DNA from: Firmicutes bacterium CAG:341
GTDB taxonomy: Bacteria; Bacillota; Clostridia; Oscillospirales; Acutalibacteraceae
Direction of reading: 5' to 3'
DNA length: 29,147 bases
Assembly: GCA_000434995.1 (NCBI GenBank)
Contig: FR895306.1
Location: 1 to 29,147, forward strand
Under the pieces are notes generated by a model. The model did not search any database and was not told where the DNA came from. It saw only the letters and a list, made by a program, of their open reading frames with translations. Below are positions 8,029 to 14,540 of the stretch, piece after piece. Each line of letters starts with the position of its first letter. Position 1 is the stretch's first letter. A program made the translations under genes and the position numbers.

Positions 8029-8436
8029 CTATTGGTACTTATAAACAACTTCAGTTTCCTTGCCTGCTGTAAATGTAACTTTTAATCTGTAGTTACACAA
8101 AACATTGATATTTCTTGATTCAGACATAGCTAAAACTGTTCCTGTCTTACTGCTTGTCCATGTTTCAACAGTTTCGTAACCTTTCGACTTTTCTTTCTGC
8201 AACTCCATTTTGATTTTTAAAGGAACAGAATTTTTAGCTTTTAGCGTAGCTGAACAAATGGCTTTAATTCCTGATATTTCGAATTTTTCGAAATGACTTG
8301 AAATATTTATGTATAAGGGAGCAACATCATTATCATAATTAACAGCCGCATTAGCTACCAACATATTACTGAATATCATTAAAAATGATAAAAGAATCAG
8401 AATAAATTGTTTGAGTCTGTTTTTTTGTTTAGTCAC
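8029..8436 (-). CDS. Small secreted protein of unknown function
   Basis: 135 aa. The start is GTG 8436, with AGGAGG eight bases upstream; in-frame ATGs further up have no usable ribosome site and lie in the promoter-like element. A signal peptide (KNRLKQ, hydrophobic core ILILLSFLMIF, cleavage after ANA near residue 31) precedes a mature part of about 100 residues. That part resembles small clostridial secreted beta-rich proteins: an ICSATLKA strand, a KMELQKE strand, ETWTSSKTGTV, and a final YRLKVTFTAG strand. I cannot name the family with certainty. It follows the sigma/anti-sigma pair after a terminator, and its upstream 39-bp element matches one in front of the sigma gene, so it is a likely target of that sigma factor. 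Confidence 0.8.
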   Translation of the reverse strand: MTKQKNRLKQFILILLSFLMIFSNMLVANAAVNYDNDVAPLYINISSHFEKFEISGIKAICSATLKAKNSVPLKIKMELQKEKSKGYETVETWTSSKTGTVLAMSESRNINVLCNYRLKVTFTAGKETEVVYKYQ

Positions 8437-8468
8437 AATACACACCTCCTCTCTAATTATCCCCTCAT

Positions 8469-8507
8469 TATACATAATCCCTAAAAAATTCCATTTTGTG
8501 ATAAAAA
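8469..8507 (-). promoter_or_regulatory. Shared 39-bp element, copy A (likely promoter of the secreted-protein gene)
   Basis: Identical at 34 of 39 positions, without gaps, to 9693-9731. Two solid blocks are conserved: TTTTTATCACAAAA and AGGGATTATGTATA, with a variable 11-bp middle. In this copy the element directly follows the anti-sigma terminator, so the promoter of the secreted-protein gene must lie in or after it. TATGTATAAT at its end is a plausible -10, and the ribosome site follows at a suitable distance. Recognition by the neighbouring ECF-type sigma factor is inference. Confidence 0.6.
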
Positions 8508-8512
8508 AATAA

Positions 8513-8538
8513 AAAAGAGCCGAAGTTTCGGCTCTTTT
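8513..8538 (-). terminator. Terminator of the sigma/anti-sigma operon
   Basis: Perfect 12-bp stem AAAAGAGCCGAA / TTCGGCTCTTTT with a 2-base centre (in practice a shorter stem with a larger loop). It is followed on the minus strand by a long T-rich tract and lies about 10 bases after the anti-sigma stop. Confidence 0.88.
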
Positions 8539-8547
8539 CACAAATCG

Positions 8548-9159
8548 TCATTCTACATTTTGTGCAATTTTCACAAGTTCGTCTTTTCCTATATTTCCTT
8601 CTATTATGTAAATGTAATTTCCATCATTAAAAATTATTCCTTTTACATTATTATTTGACCTATAATATACAGCATCAATACCGTTAATCTTGATATTTTC
8701 AGGTTCGTAATGTTCCGTATCAAATCCTACGCTTCCTGATAATTCGAATTTTTCAACAACAAAATTTCTGTCACCTTTTTCATATTGGACTACAAACTCA
8801 TAATCATCACCTTTTTCAAATCCGGCAGGAATGTATTTTACATTTAAAGATTTTACTCTTTTGGATTTTTTCTTATCAACCACATTATATTCCGAATGGT
8901 TAGAAAATTTATCGACAATATATTCTCTGCTTTGAGGAATGGCAAATGCTGTTGTCGCAATTGCAAGCAAAACAGCAGCAATAAGCAAAACCTTAATTGT
9001 ACCTTTTGACAGTTTAATCTTCTTATCTTGCTTGCCGTAAATTATATCATTTATTACTTTGTTGTGCTTTTTACTAAACTTATGCTTTGGCAAGTCGGTA
9101 GGAAAAGAGTCAGTCCAATTTTCAGCCGAAAGCCACAGTGCTTCTTCAAATTCCGACAT
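8548..9159 (-). CDS. Membrane anti-sigma factor-like protein
   Basis: 203 aa. A cytoplasmic N-terminal part of about 52 residues (the expected sigma-binding side, rich in Lys and acidic residues) is followed by one membrane segment (55-73) and an external domain. The external part (YIPAGFEKGDDYEF, then VEKFELSG and INGIDAVYY) resembles the DUF4367 domain found in many clostridial anti-sigma factors. ATG 9159 has AAAGGA just upstream, overlapping the end of the sigma gene, so the two are translationally coupled. It probably holds the sigma factor at the membrane until an envelope signal releases it. No zinc-binding HxxxCxxC anti-sigma motif is present. Confidence 0.8.
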   Translation of the reverse strand: MSEFEEALWLSAENWTDSFPTDLPKHKFSKKHNKVINDIIYGKQDKKIKLSKGTIKVLLIAAVLLAIATTAFAIPQSREYIVDKFSNHSEYNVVDKKKSKRVKSLNVKYIPAGFEKGDDYEFVVQYEKGDRNFVVEKFELSGSVGFDTEHYEPENIKINGIDAVYYRSNNNVKGIIFNDGNYIYIIEGNIGKDELVKIAQNVE

Positions 9160-9163
9160 TTTA

Positions 9164-9691
9164 TCATTTCCTTTCCTCTAATATTTTTCTTAATTTATTT
9201 CTTGCGTATTCTAACCTTTTTCGCACATAGGAATCTTTAACATTATAAATCTCTGCTATTTCTTTGCTTTTATAGTTATACAAATATTTCAAATGAAAGA
9301 ACACTCTGTTTTCTTCATCCAATACATCGTCAATAATTGCTAAAAGCTCAATTTTCGCAAAATTTTCATAATATTTTAAATCTGCTGTTTCATTATCATT
9401 TTCAATCTCAATAAATTCTGCTTTTTGAGAATCATTATAAATGTCTATCGCAAATCCTGTTACAATTGTGGATAAATAAATTTTTGTTTTCTTTGAATTT
9501 ATTTCGCCTATTTTATCAAAATGCTTTGCTATATATAAAAAGGTTTCCTGCACGCACTCTTCTGCATCTTCAACACGGTTTGTTCTTTTGAGTGCTATCC
9601 AATATAATAGGTCACAATATGTATTATAAAGCAGTTGAAATTTGTCTTTTTCAGTTTGTGTATCAAGCAGATTTAAAAAAAGTCCTATCAT
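9164..9691 (-). CDS. ECF-type sigma-70 family RNA polymerase sigma factor
   Basis: 175 aa from ATG 9691. Region 2 spans about 18-85 (AEECVQETFLYIAKHF near 43-58 is the -10 recognition segment), and region 4 about 118-170 with a helix-turn-helix (FFHLKYLYNYKSKEIAEIYN, then SYVRKRLEYARNKLRK). The start at 9691 fits homologous clostridial N-termini (a short hydrophobic LFLNLLDT then EKDKF). It also has AAGGGA upstream and lies after the predicted transcript start; the upstream in-frame ATG 9754 lies before that start. It pairs with the anti-sigma factor that follows. The likely regulon includes the small secreted protein and possibly the VanZ-subtilase operon. Confidence 0.88.
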   Translation of the reverse strand: MIGLFLNLLDTQTEKDKFQLLYNTYCDLLYWIALKRTNRVEDAEECVQETFLYIAKHFDKIGEINSKKTKIYLSTIVTGFAIDIYNDSQKAEFIEIENDNETADLKYYENFAKIELLAIIDDVLDEENRVFFHLKYLYNYKSKEIAEIYNVKDSYVRKRLEYARNKLRKILEERK

Positions 9692-9692
9692 A

Positions 9693-9731
9693 TATACATA
9701 ATCCCTTATAATTTCATTTTTGTGATAAAAA
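9693..9731 (-). promoter_or_regulatory. Shared 39-bp element, copy B (in front of the sigma gene)
   Basis: Second copy of the element described at 8469-8507. Here it ends one base before the ATG at 9691. If it is a promoter, the transcript would begin inside the first codons, which suits neither the assigned start nor a normal leader. It may instead be a binding or translational control site, or the sigma protein may start further in. A separate sigma-A promoter lies upstream at 9743-9771. Confidence 0.5.
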
Positions 9732-9742
9732 GTTTTAATTTT

Positions 9743-9771
9743 ATTAAAAATCATTATATTTATTTTGTCAA
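9743..9771 (-). promoter_or_regulatory. Sigma-A promoter of the sigma factor operon
   Basis: Minus strand -35 TTGACA (9771-9766), 17-bp spacer, -10 TTTAAT (9748-9743). Predicted leader about 45 nt to ATG 9691. Confidence 0.65.
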
Positions 9772-9792
9772 GTGTATTTGATAAAAAGTAAA

Positions 9793-9825
9793 AAGGGAGA
9801 AGCTTTATTACAAAGCTTCTCCCTT
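9793..9825 (-). terminator. Terminator of the rubrerythrin gene
   Basis: Perfect 14-bp stem AAGGGAGAAGCTTT / AAAGCTTCTCCCTT with a 5-nt loop, followed on the minus strand by TTTTTACTTTTTAT. Confidence 0.92.
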
Positions 9826-9842
9826 AATCATTATACTTTATA

Positions 9843-10379
9843 TCAATAATTTTCAGCGCTTATTTCAAAAAAGCTCTGTGGGTGATTACAGGTCGGGCAA
9901 ACCTCTGGTGCTTTTGTGCCGACTACAATATGGCCGCAATTGCGACATTCCCAAATTTTAACCTCACTTTTTTCAAATACTTTAATTGTTTCAACATTTT
10001 CAAGAAGTTTTCTGTATCTTTCCTCGTGATGTTTTTCAACTGCGGCAACAAGTTTGAACTTTGCCGCTAATTCAGGAAAGCCCTCTTCTTCAGCTGTTTT
10101 TGCAAATTCGGCGTACATATCAGTCCACTCGTAATTTTCACCGTCGGCAGCCGCCTTAAGATTTGTTGCGGTATCTGAAATACCCTCCATTTCCTTAAAC
10201 CACATTTTTGCATGTTCTTTTTCATTATTTGCAGTTTTTAAAAACAAATCCGAAATCTGCTCAAATCCCTCTTTTTTAGCGACAGATGCAAAATAAGTAT
10301 ACTTATTTCTTGCTTCGGATTCACCTGCAAAAGCAGCTTCAAGATTTTTTTGTGTTTTAGTTCCGTCATATTTGCTCAT
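9843..10379 (-). CDS. rbr: Rubrerythrin
   Basis: 178 aa, the usual length. A peroxide-reducing non-haem diiron protein of the anaerobe oxidative-stress defence, cytoplasmic. The N-terminal four-helix domain shows the diiron ligands Glu20, Glu53 and His56 (EKEH), Glu91, and Glu115 with His118 (EKHHEERY). The C-terminal rubredoxin-like domain has Cys145/Cys148 (CRNC) and Cys161/Cys164 (CPTC). The start is ATG 10379, with GGAGG eight bases upstream; an earlier in-frame TTG overlaps that ribosome site and is rejected. Monocistronic, with its own promoter and terminator. Confidence 0.96.
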   Translation of the reverse strand: MSKYDGTKTQKNLEAAFAGESEARNKYTYFASVAKKEGFEQISDLFLKTANNEKEHAKMWFKEMEGISDTATNLKAAADGENYEWTDMYAEFAKTAEEEGFPELAAKFKLVAAVEKHHEERYRKLLENVETIKVFEKSEVKIWECRNCGHIVVGTKAPEVCPTCNHPQSFFEISAENY

Positions 10380-10430
10380 AATTATTACCTCCAAAAATAT
10401 ATTGATTAAAAATCAACTGATTATACTTTA

Positions 10431-10459
10431 ATAATACATTTATATATAAAAAAAGTCAA
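10431..10459 (-). promoter_or_regulatory. Promoter of the rubrerythrin gene
   Basis: Minus strand -35 TTGACT (10459-10454), 17-bp spacer, -10 TATTAT (10436-10431). Leader of about 45 nt. A PerR-type operator (TTATAATnATTATAA) is not clearly present, although TATAATCAGTTGATTTT lies in the leader. Confidence 0.7.
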
Positions 10460-10471
10460 TAAAACAAAAGC

Positions 10472-10499
10472 CTTGAGTAAAACAAAAGTTAAACTCAAG
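10472..10499 (-). terminator. Terminator after the metallo-beta-lactamase-fold gene
   Basis: CTTGAGT (10472-10478) pairs with ACTCAAG (10493-10499) across a 14-base loop. On the minus strand it is followed by GCTTTTGTTTTATT. Moderate stem, but well placed between this gene and the rubrerythrin promoter. Confidence 0.7.
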
Positions 10500-10546
10500 A
10501 CTTTTTGTGTAATAGCGTGTAATAGTAGCATTACACGGAGGTTGGG

Positions 10547-11401
10547 CTACATAATATTTTCTTTGATAACTATATCATCACCGTTGAGCCAAGCCATAAT
10601 TCCGTTTGAATCAACTGTTGCATAAAGCTTTGATTTTGAAATGTTTTTAAGCTTATACTTAACATCAGGATATACACCTTTCATCTCATTGCAAAACACT
10701 GCAATATCAGGCATCAACTTTTTCACTAAATAAAACGAAGTAGAATAAAAATAACCGTGATGTCCTACTTTAAGCAAGTCTACTTTGCCGATTTTATCGG
10801 CTATTTGCTTTTCATCCCCTGCTTTATAATTTATATCACCTGCAAGAAATACTTTGCTGTTACCGATTTTTACAAGCGTACCGACACTGTTTACATTTTC
10901 GCCGAACTTGATTTTATGTGGCTTATATTTTCCGTTAAAAAACTCAATTTCAAAATCACCGAGGGTAACGGTTTTTTCATCAAAGCTTTCCACAAGCTCT
11001 ACATTATTATTTTTTATTGCACAAAGCATTTGGTTATACACTTCCAAATTATCCCATCTGACGCGTTCATACCGGCAAATATTTTCTTCTCTATACGGTT
11101 TTAAATATGCGGTTTTAACATTTATATCAGGATTATTTATTACAGTATCAAAACCGCCTATATGGTCAGAATGGCAGTGCGTACCCAATACAAAATCAAT
11201 ATTCACCTTATGGTTTGAATCACTGAAATTATCAAATAGATATTTTACTACAACATCTTCATATCCTTTTAAATTAAGGTGTGGCTTATCTTTCGGAAAG
11301 TCTGTATCTTCCGCCGAATCAATCATTGCAATTTTTCCGCAGCTTTCAAGAATGATACAGTCCGAATGACCTGTATTTAAAAAATGTATTTTTCCTTCCA
11401 T
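10547..11401 (-). CDS. Metallo-beta-lactamase-fold hydrolase (ComEC C-domain type)
   Basis: 284 aa from ATG 11401, six bases after AGAGG; an ATG two codons earlier is too close to that site. The fold is shown by the metal-binding THCHSDH (His75, His77, Asp79, His80), Asp189 in LAGDIN and the VGHHG motif (His214/His215). The GHSDCIILES opening and the GHHG ending match free-standing relatives of the ComEC/Rec2 extracellular hydrolase domain, not beta-lactamases. No signal peptide is seen, so it is probably cytoplasmic. Substrate unknown, perhaps a phosphodiester or nucleotide. It follows the HAD phosphatase by 10 bp. Confidence 0.85.
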   Translation of the reverse strand: MEGKIHFLNTGHSDCIILESCGKIAMIDSAEDTDFPKDKPHLNLKGYEDVVVKYLFDNFSDSNHKVNIDFVLGTHCHSDHIGGFDTVINNPDINVKTAYLKPYREENICRYERVRWDNLEVYNQMLCAIKNNNVELVESFDEKTVTLGDFEIEFFNGKYKPHKIKFGENVNSVGTLVKIGNSKVFLAGDINYKAGDEKQIADKIGKVDLLKVGHHGYFYSTSFYLVKKLMPDIAVFCNEMKGVYPDVKYKLKNISKSKLYATVDSNGIMAWLNGDDIVIKENIM

Positions 11402-11411
11402 TTTCATCCTC

Positions 11412-12236
11412 TTATTTAATAAAGTTTTCTAATATGTACTTAACAATCGGCTCGTTATTTGAGCAAGCAACATTTTTAGTTATTTCTTTAATTTTTTTGC
11501 TTGCATTACCGGAAGCTATCGGCAAAGAAGCAAATTCAAACATAGTTAAATCATTTAAGCTGTCACCCACTGCAATAGTTTCATTTTTTGAAACACCAAT
11601 CAGTTTGCACAAATTAAACAATGCGTCACCCTTTGAAACACCTTTTGCCATAATTTCAATATTATTATCCATAGAAGTGGTGAAATTTATTGTTTCAAAT
11701 GAATTCAATTTATCATAACATTTTTTTCTTTCGTCCAAATCACTGAAAAACACATTTATAAGTTCTGTATGATTCAAATTTGGAAGTTCGTTTTTCAGTG
11801 AATCAATACCCAATCTCGTATTTTCAATAGTTTCAATATAATATTTATCTATCTTGTAATAATCATATGATTTTAAATTCAGTTTTGATTTTTCGGTTTT
11901 GGGTGTTCCGAAATCAAAAAATTCAATCATAGTATCATAATTTGATAAAAGTTCAAAAAGTTTTTTATTAGTAATTTCATCAATATAATGTTCAAATATA
12001 TTTTTCTTCTTATTTTTATCTAAAATTACAGAACCGTCGGAATAAATAATATATCTGATACTTTTATTATCAAGCAACGCTTTAGGAATTTCATCGTATG
12101 TTCTGCCGGTGCAAATCGCAAATTCAACTCCTAATTTTACCATTTCATCAATTGCATTTAAGTTTTCTGCCGAAACATTTGAATTATCATCAAGAAGTGT
12201 ACCGTCAAGGTCACAGGCTAAAAGTTTGTATTTCAT
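11412..12236 (-). CDS. Cof-type HAD-IIB family phosphatase
   Basis: 274 aa. A cytoplasmic phosphatase of small phosphorylated metabolites (sugar phosphates or cofactors); the actual substrate cannot be read from sequence. All HAD motifs are present: Asp9-x-Asp11 (CDLDGTLLDD), Thr43 (ICTGR), Lys202 (GVSKGDAL) and Asp225/Asp229 (VGDSLNDLTMF). The C2-type cap sits between motifs 2 and 3. Weak AGAGA ribosome site. Followed closely by the MBL-fold gene, with which it should be co-transcribed. Confidence 0.92.
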   Translation of the reverse strand: MKYKLLACDLDGTLLDDNSNVSAENLNAIDEMVKLGVEFAICTGRTYDEIPKALLDNKSIRYIIYSDGSVILDKNKKKNIFEHYIDEITNKKLFELLSNYDTMIEFFDFGTPKTEKSKLNLKSYDYYKIDKYYIETIENTRLGIDSLKNELPNLNHTELINVFFSDLDERKKCYDKLNSFETINFTTSMDNNIEIMAKGVSKGDALFNLCKLIGVSKNETIAVGDSLNDLTMFEFASLPIASGNASKKIKEITKNVACSNNEPIVKYILENFIK

Positions 12237-12264
12237 ACTTATCTCTTTCTTTGCTTTTTATTTA

Positions 12265-12294
12265 ATTATAATAAACAATAATATACAAAATCAA
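12265..12294 (-). promoter_or_regulatory. Possible internal promoter for the HAD-MBL genes
   Basis: Minus strand TTGATT (12294-12289), 18-bp spacer, TATAAT (12270-12265). The -35 overlaps the stop codon of the GtrA gene. Confidence 0.5.
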
Positions 12295-12851
12295 GCTTTT
12301 TTCTTTCTGTGAATAACAAAGCGGTTAAGCGGATAAGTCCAAAGAGTAGGAACAGTCATAACAATAAGTTTGGTAAGCAATACAATAAATACGCTGTCGT
12401 GCCCGCTGTTTTTAATAAGAGTTCCCAAAAAAGAACCAAACCAAGTATTAAAAGTAATTGTGCATATAACCATAATGGTATATAAAACTGTCGAAAGAAT
12501 AGGATTAGCATCAGCTTTAAAAGTCAGCTTTCTGTTCATAATATAAGCTGCGGCATAGCCTATTACTGCCGAAATGAAATATGAATACATATATCCCTTA
12601 TATTCAATTCCCAAAAAAGAAAGAACAGCGTTATCGGTAACGGGAACTTCATTAAGAGATTTAAAAACAACATATTGCAAAACCCAAAATACAGCAAGTT
12701 CCAGCACCGAAGTTGATGCACCGGTAAAAGTAAATTTAATAAATTTCCATATTTCTGCGTGTTTATTGACAAATTTGATTATCTTATCTTTAAAAGTATT
12801 TTTGCTGTCAACAGCTAAAGTTTCATCTGTATATATAATATTATTTTTCAT
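12291..12851 (-). CDS. GtrA-like family membrane protein
   Basis: 186 aa. A four-helix membrane protein (about 38-63, 86-105, 117-142, 152-173) with the GtrA pattern: FTGASTSVLELAVFWVLQ at the first helix, NRKLTFKA after the second, and a C-terminal basic RFVIHRKKK. The family moves lipid-linked sugars across the membrane for decoration of cell-wall polymers. No glycosyltransferase lies next to it here, so the partner is unknown. A 30-residue soluble head precedes the first helix. AAGG lies just before ATG 12851. It may be transcribed with the small peptide gene upstream. Confidence 0.88.
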   Translation of the reverse strand: MKNNIIYTDETLAVDSKNTFKDKIIKFVNKHAEIWKFIKFTFTGASTSVLELAVFWVLQYVVFKSLNEVPVTDNAVLSFLGIEYKGYMYSYFISAVIGYAAAYIMNRKLTFKADANPILSTVLYTIMVICTITFNTWFGSFLGTLIKNSGHDSVFIVLLTKLIVMTVPTLWTYPLNRFVIHRKKKA

Positions 12852-12876
12852 AATTTAACCTTCAAATAAGCGAAAT

Positions 12877-12905
12877 GCTGTAAGCAATTTACAACTGCTT
12901 GCAGC
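12877..12905. other. Hairpin between the 49-aa peptide gene and GtrA gene
   Basis: GCTGTAAGCA (12877-12886) pairs with TGCTTGCAGC (12896-12905), 9 of 10 as DNA. There is no U-run on either side, so it is not a standard terminator. It could stabilise or process a joint transcript. Confidence 0.4.
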
Positions 12906-12907
12906 AA

Positions 12908-13057
12908 TCATTGTTCAATATATGTATATTGTACATTTGAATAATCATCATCGTTATTAACACTTGCAAGGCAAGCAAATCCCGAAGCGGTCATTACTGA
13001 TACTACAAGAGACACAGCTAATACCGATGACAATGCAGTTTTAAGTTTTTCGCTCAT
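12908..13057 (-). CDS. 49-aa secreted or membrane peptide, unknown function
   Basis: The gene has an excellent ribosome site (AAGGAG, seven bases before ATG 13057). The peptide starts MSEKLKTAL, has a hydrophobic core SSVLAVSLVVSVMTA and a small-residue stretch SGFA before Cys29. It ends with a short acidic tail of about 20 residues (VNNDDDYSNVQYTYIEQ). This looks like a signal peptide or single membrane anchor with a tiny exposed tail. A standard lipobox is not present (GFAC). Its own promoter, an inverted repeat and three phased repeats precede it, so regulation appears elaborate for so small a product. It could be a signalling peptide or a regulatory membrane peptide; I recognise no family. 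Confidence 0.65.
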   Translation of the reverse strand: MSEKLKTALSSVLAVSLVVSVMTASGFACLASVNNDDDYSNVQYTYIEQ

Positions 13058-13085
13058 ATTATCGCTCCTTTCTTAATTCGTTGGC

Positions 13086-13109
13086 TTAATTGTATAACAC
13101 CACAATTAA
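13086..13109. promoter_or_regulatory. Inverted repeat over the peptide promoter
   Basis: Perfect 8-bp arms TTAATTGT (13086-13093) and ACAATTAA (13102-13109) with an 8-bp centre. They straddle the -10 and spacer of the promoter at 13091-13120, as expected for a repressor site. Confidence 0.5.
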
Positions 13110-13120
13110 AATATAATCAA
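13091..13120 (-). promoter_or_regulatory. Promoter of the 49-aa peptide gene
   Basis: Minus strand -35 TTGATT (13120-13115), 18-bp spacer, -10 TATACA (13096-13091) with upstream TG. Predicted leader about 25-30 nt. Confidence 0.55.
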
Positions 13121-13126
13121 GGTTCG

Positions 13127-13154
13127 GTAAAAAATGAGTAAAAATTCAGTAAAA
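13127..13154 (-). promoter_or_regulatory. Three TTTTAC repeats with 11-bp period (response-regulator-type site)
   Basis: On the minus strand TTTTAC occurs at 13154-13149, 13143-13138 and 13132-13127, each followed by five other bases. The last repeat is six bases from the -35. Direct repeats with an 11-bp period next to -35 are typical of OmpR/PhoB-family response regulators (PhoP boxes in Bacillus are TTAACA-like with the same period). The bound protein is not encoded here. Confidence 0.5.
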
Positions 13155-13208
13155 GCTTCTTATCGCTTATTTAACATAAACTTAAAATAATTTAACGCAA
13201 ACATAACA

Positions 13209-13234
13209 AAAGAGCGCTGTAAAAAGCGCCCTTT
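13209..13234 (-). terminator. Terminator of cdaA-cdaR
   Basis: On the minus strand AAAGGGCGC pairs with GCGCTCTTT (one G-U) across an 8-nt loop, followed by TTTTGTTATGTTT. It starts 13 bases after the cdaR stop. Confidence 0.85.
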
Positions 13235-13247
13235 CAAATAATATATT

Positions 13248-14540
13248 CTATTTCTTAACAAGTTCAATTTGAGCTTTATAATCACCGTAAACCCAACAGC
13301 CTGATGAATTTTCAATATTTGGTGTTATATCATAGTAATCCCTGCCTAAAGAAATATCATCACTTTTATATGATGATAAATCAACCACCATTCCGACACC
13401 GATTTTATCATTATTCAGATTAGACTTTGAGCCTATAACAGTTACTTCCTTTGAATTCACAGAAATAACATTAGCTTTGTAACCGTCAGGTACATTCGTA
13501 ACAGTTACAGAATCTTTATTAACCGCAACCCTTTTAGTTTTATAGGTGCTTGGCACATTTACGGTAACGGTGATTTCCTTAACATCATCAAGAATTACTA
13601 TTCCGTCAAGTGTTGTAACATCAAACTTAATAGTATTTTTGCCGACATTAAGTTGCGAAAAATCAATATTACCTATATTTGCATCTTTAATTCCCGAATC
13701 TTCAAGAACTGCGGAAGATACTTTATTAACACTGTATGATACATCAAATTTGCTTTCATCAACACCGTACGGCTTGCCGGTAAATGAACTTGTTACATTC
13801 AATGTCATTTCTTTTAAAACAGGAATGGTAACAGTAAGGTTTTTGGAATCGGTATCAACCGATACATAATCAACCGCATTGCCGTTGGCATCAACAGGCA
13901 CAGCGGTAATATCAATAGACTGTGTGGATTTAAGCTTATTTTCTATATCCACATTTGCAACAAGTTTTTTAACTTTCGATACATATGATTTAGGGCCTTT
14001 TACCTTTGCAACTTTTTCACTGAGCAAAGTTTCACCCATAACATAACCGTCCGCAACAAAATCATCATTGGTATAAGTCAAATCAATATCAAGTGTTTTT
14101 TCATCCTCTACATCAAAGTAAGCTTTATACACGGTAGGATAATATGATGAAATATTGAAATCGGCATTTTCGTTTACAGATGAAACGGTTATAGGCACTT
14201 CATAATTTCCTTTAGATGTTACAGCATTTGTTTGAAGCTGAACTTTAAGGTCATCTGCCGAAATATCCCTTGCAAGATATTTTTTGCAATTAACAGTTAC
14301 ATCAACATCAATTTTAGTATCCCCATAACACTTGATACCAAGCTGGTCTGCTGCAGTATTGCTGAAATCAACATTAACGGGAACAGTAATGGTTTTGGTA
14401 GTTTCTGGTGAAAGGCTCATTGAAGTTGAAATCCATACAATAACAGCTGTAATAATTGAAAATACAATCAAATATTTATCATTATAAATAAGCTTTCTTA
14501 AAGAGAATTTTTTGTTGTTTTTATTATCTGTGTTTGCCAT
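13248..14540 (-). CDS. cdaR: CdaR, regulator of the diadenylate cyclase (YbbR repeats)
   Basis: 430 aa. One N-terminal membrane helix (22-40) anchors about 390 external residues made of YbbR-type beta-rich repeats (for example VPVNVDF near 53-59, KVKGPKSYVSKVKKLVANVD in the second unit, and VTVIGSKSNL near the C-terminus). CdaR binds CdaA in the membrane and tunes c-di-AMP synthesis. Its ATG shares one base with the CdaA stop (TAATG), which shows strict coupling. The third gene usual in Firmicutes, glmM, does not follow; a terminator does. Confidence 0.9.
   Translation of the reverse strand: MANTDNKNNKKFSLRKLIYNDKYLIVFSIITAVIVWISTSMSLSPETTKTITVPVNVDFSNTAADQLGIKCYGDTKIDVDVTVNCKKYLARDISADDLKVQLQTNAVTSKGNYEVPITVSSVNENADFNISSYYPTVYKAYFDVEDEKTLDIDLTYTNDDFVADGYVMGETLLSEKVAKVKGPKSYVSKVKKLVANVDIENKLKSTQSIDITAVPVDANGNAVDYVSVDTDSKNLTVTIPVLKEMTLNVTSSFTGKPYGVDESKFDVSYSVNKVSSAVLEDSGIKDANIGNIDFSQLNVGKNTIKFDVTTLDGIVILDDVKEITVTVNVPSTYKTKRVAVNKDSVTVTNVPDGYKANVISVNSKEVTVIGSKSNLNNDKIGVGMVVDLSSYKSDDISLGRDYYDITPNIENSSGCWVYGDYKAQIELVKK

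Noticed and set aside
9692..9754. Upstream start for the sigma factor at ATG 9754
   Set aside because: No ribosome site, and it lies before the predicted transcript start; the shorter N-terminus fits homologues.
10507..10536. GTGTAAT/ATTACAC hairpin and doubled GTGTAATAG after the MBL-fold gene
   Set aside because: Weak AT-rich stem with no U-run; the stem at 10472-10499 is a better terminator. No function can be argued.
10854..11369. 171-codon plus-strand frame opposite the MBL-fold gene
   Set aside because: No ribosome site or recognisable motif; the minus strand carries the complete metal-binding motif set.
10547..11401. Beta-lactamase (antibiotic resistance) reading of the MBL-fold gene
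   Set aside because: No signal peptide, and the motif pattern is that of ComEC-type hydrolases; the fold name alone does not imply resistance.
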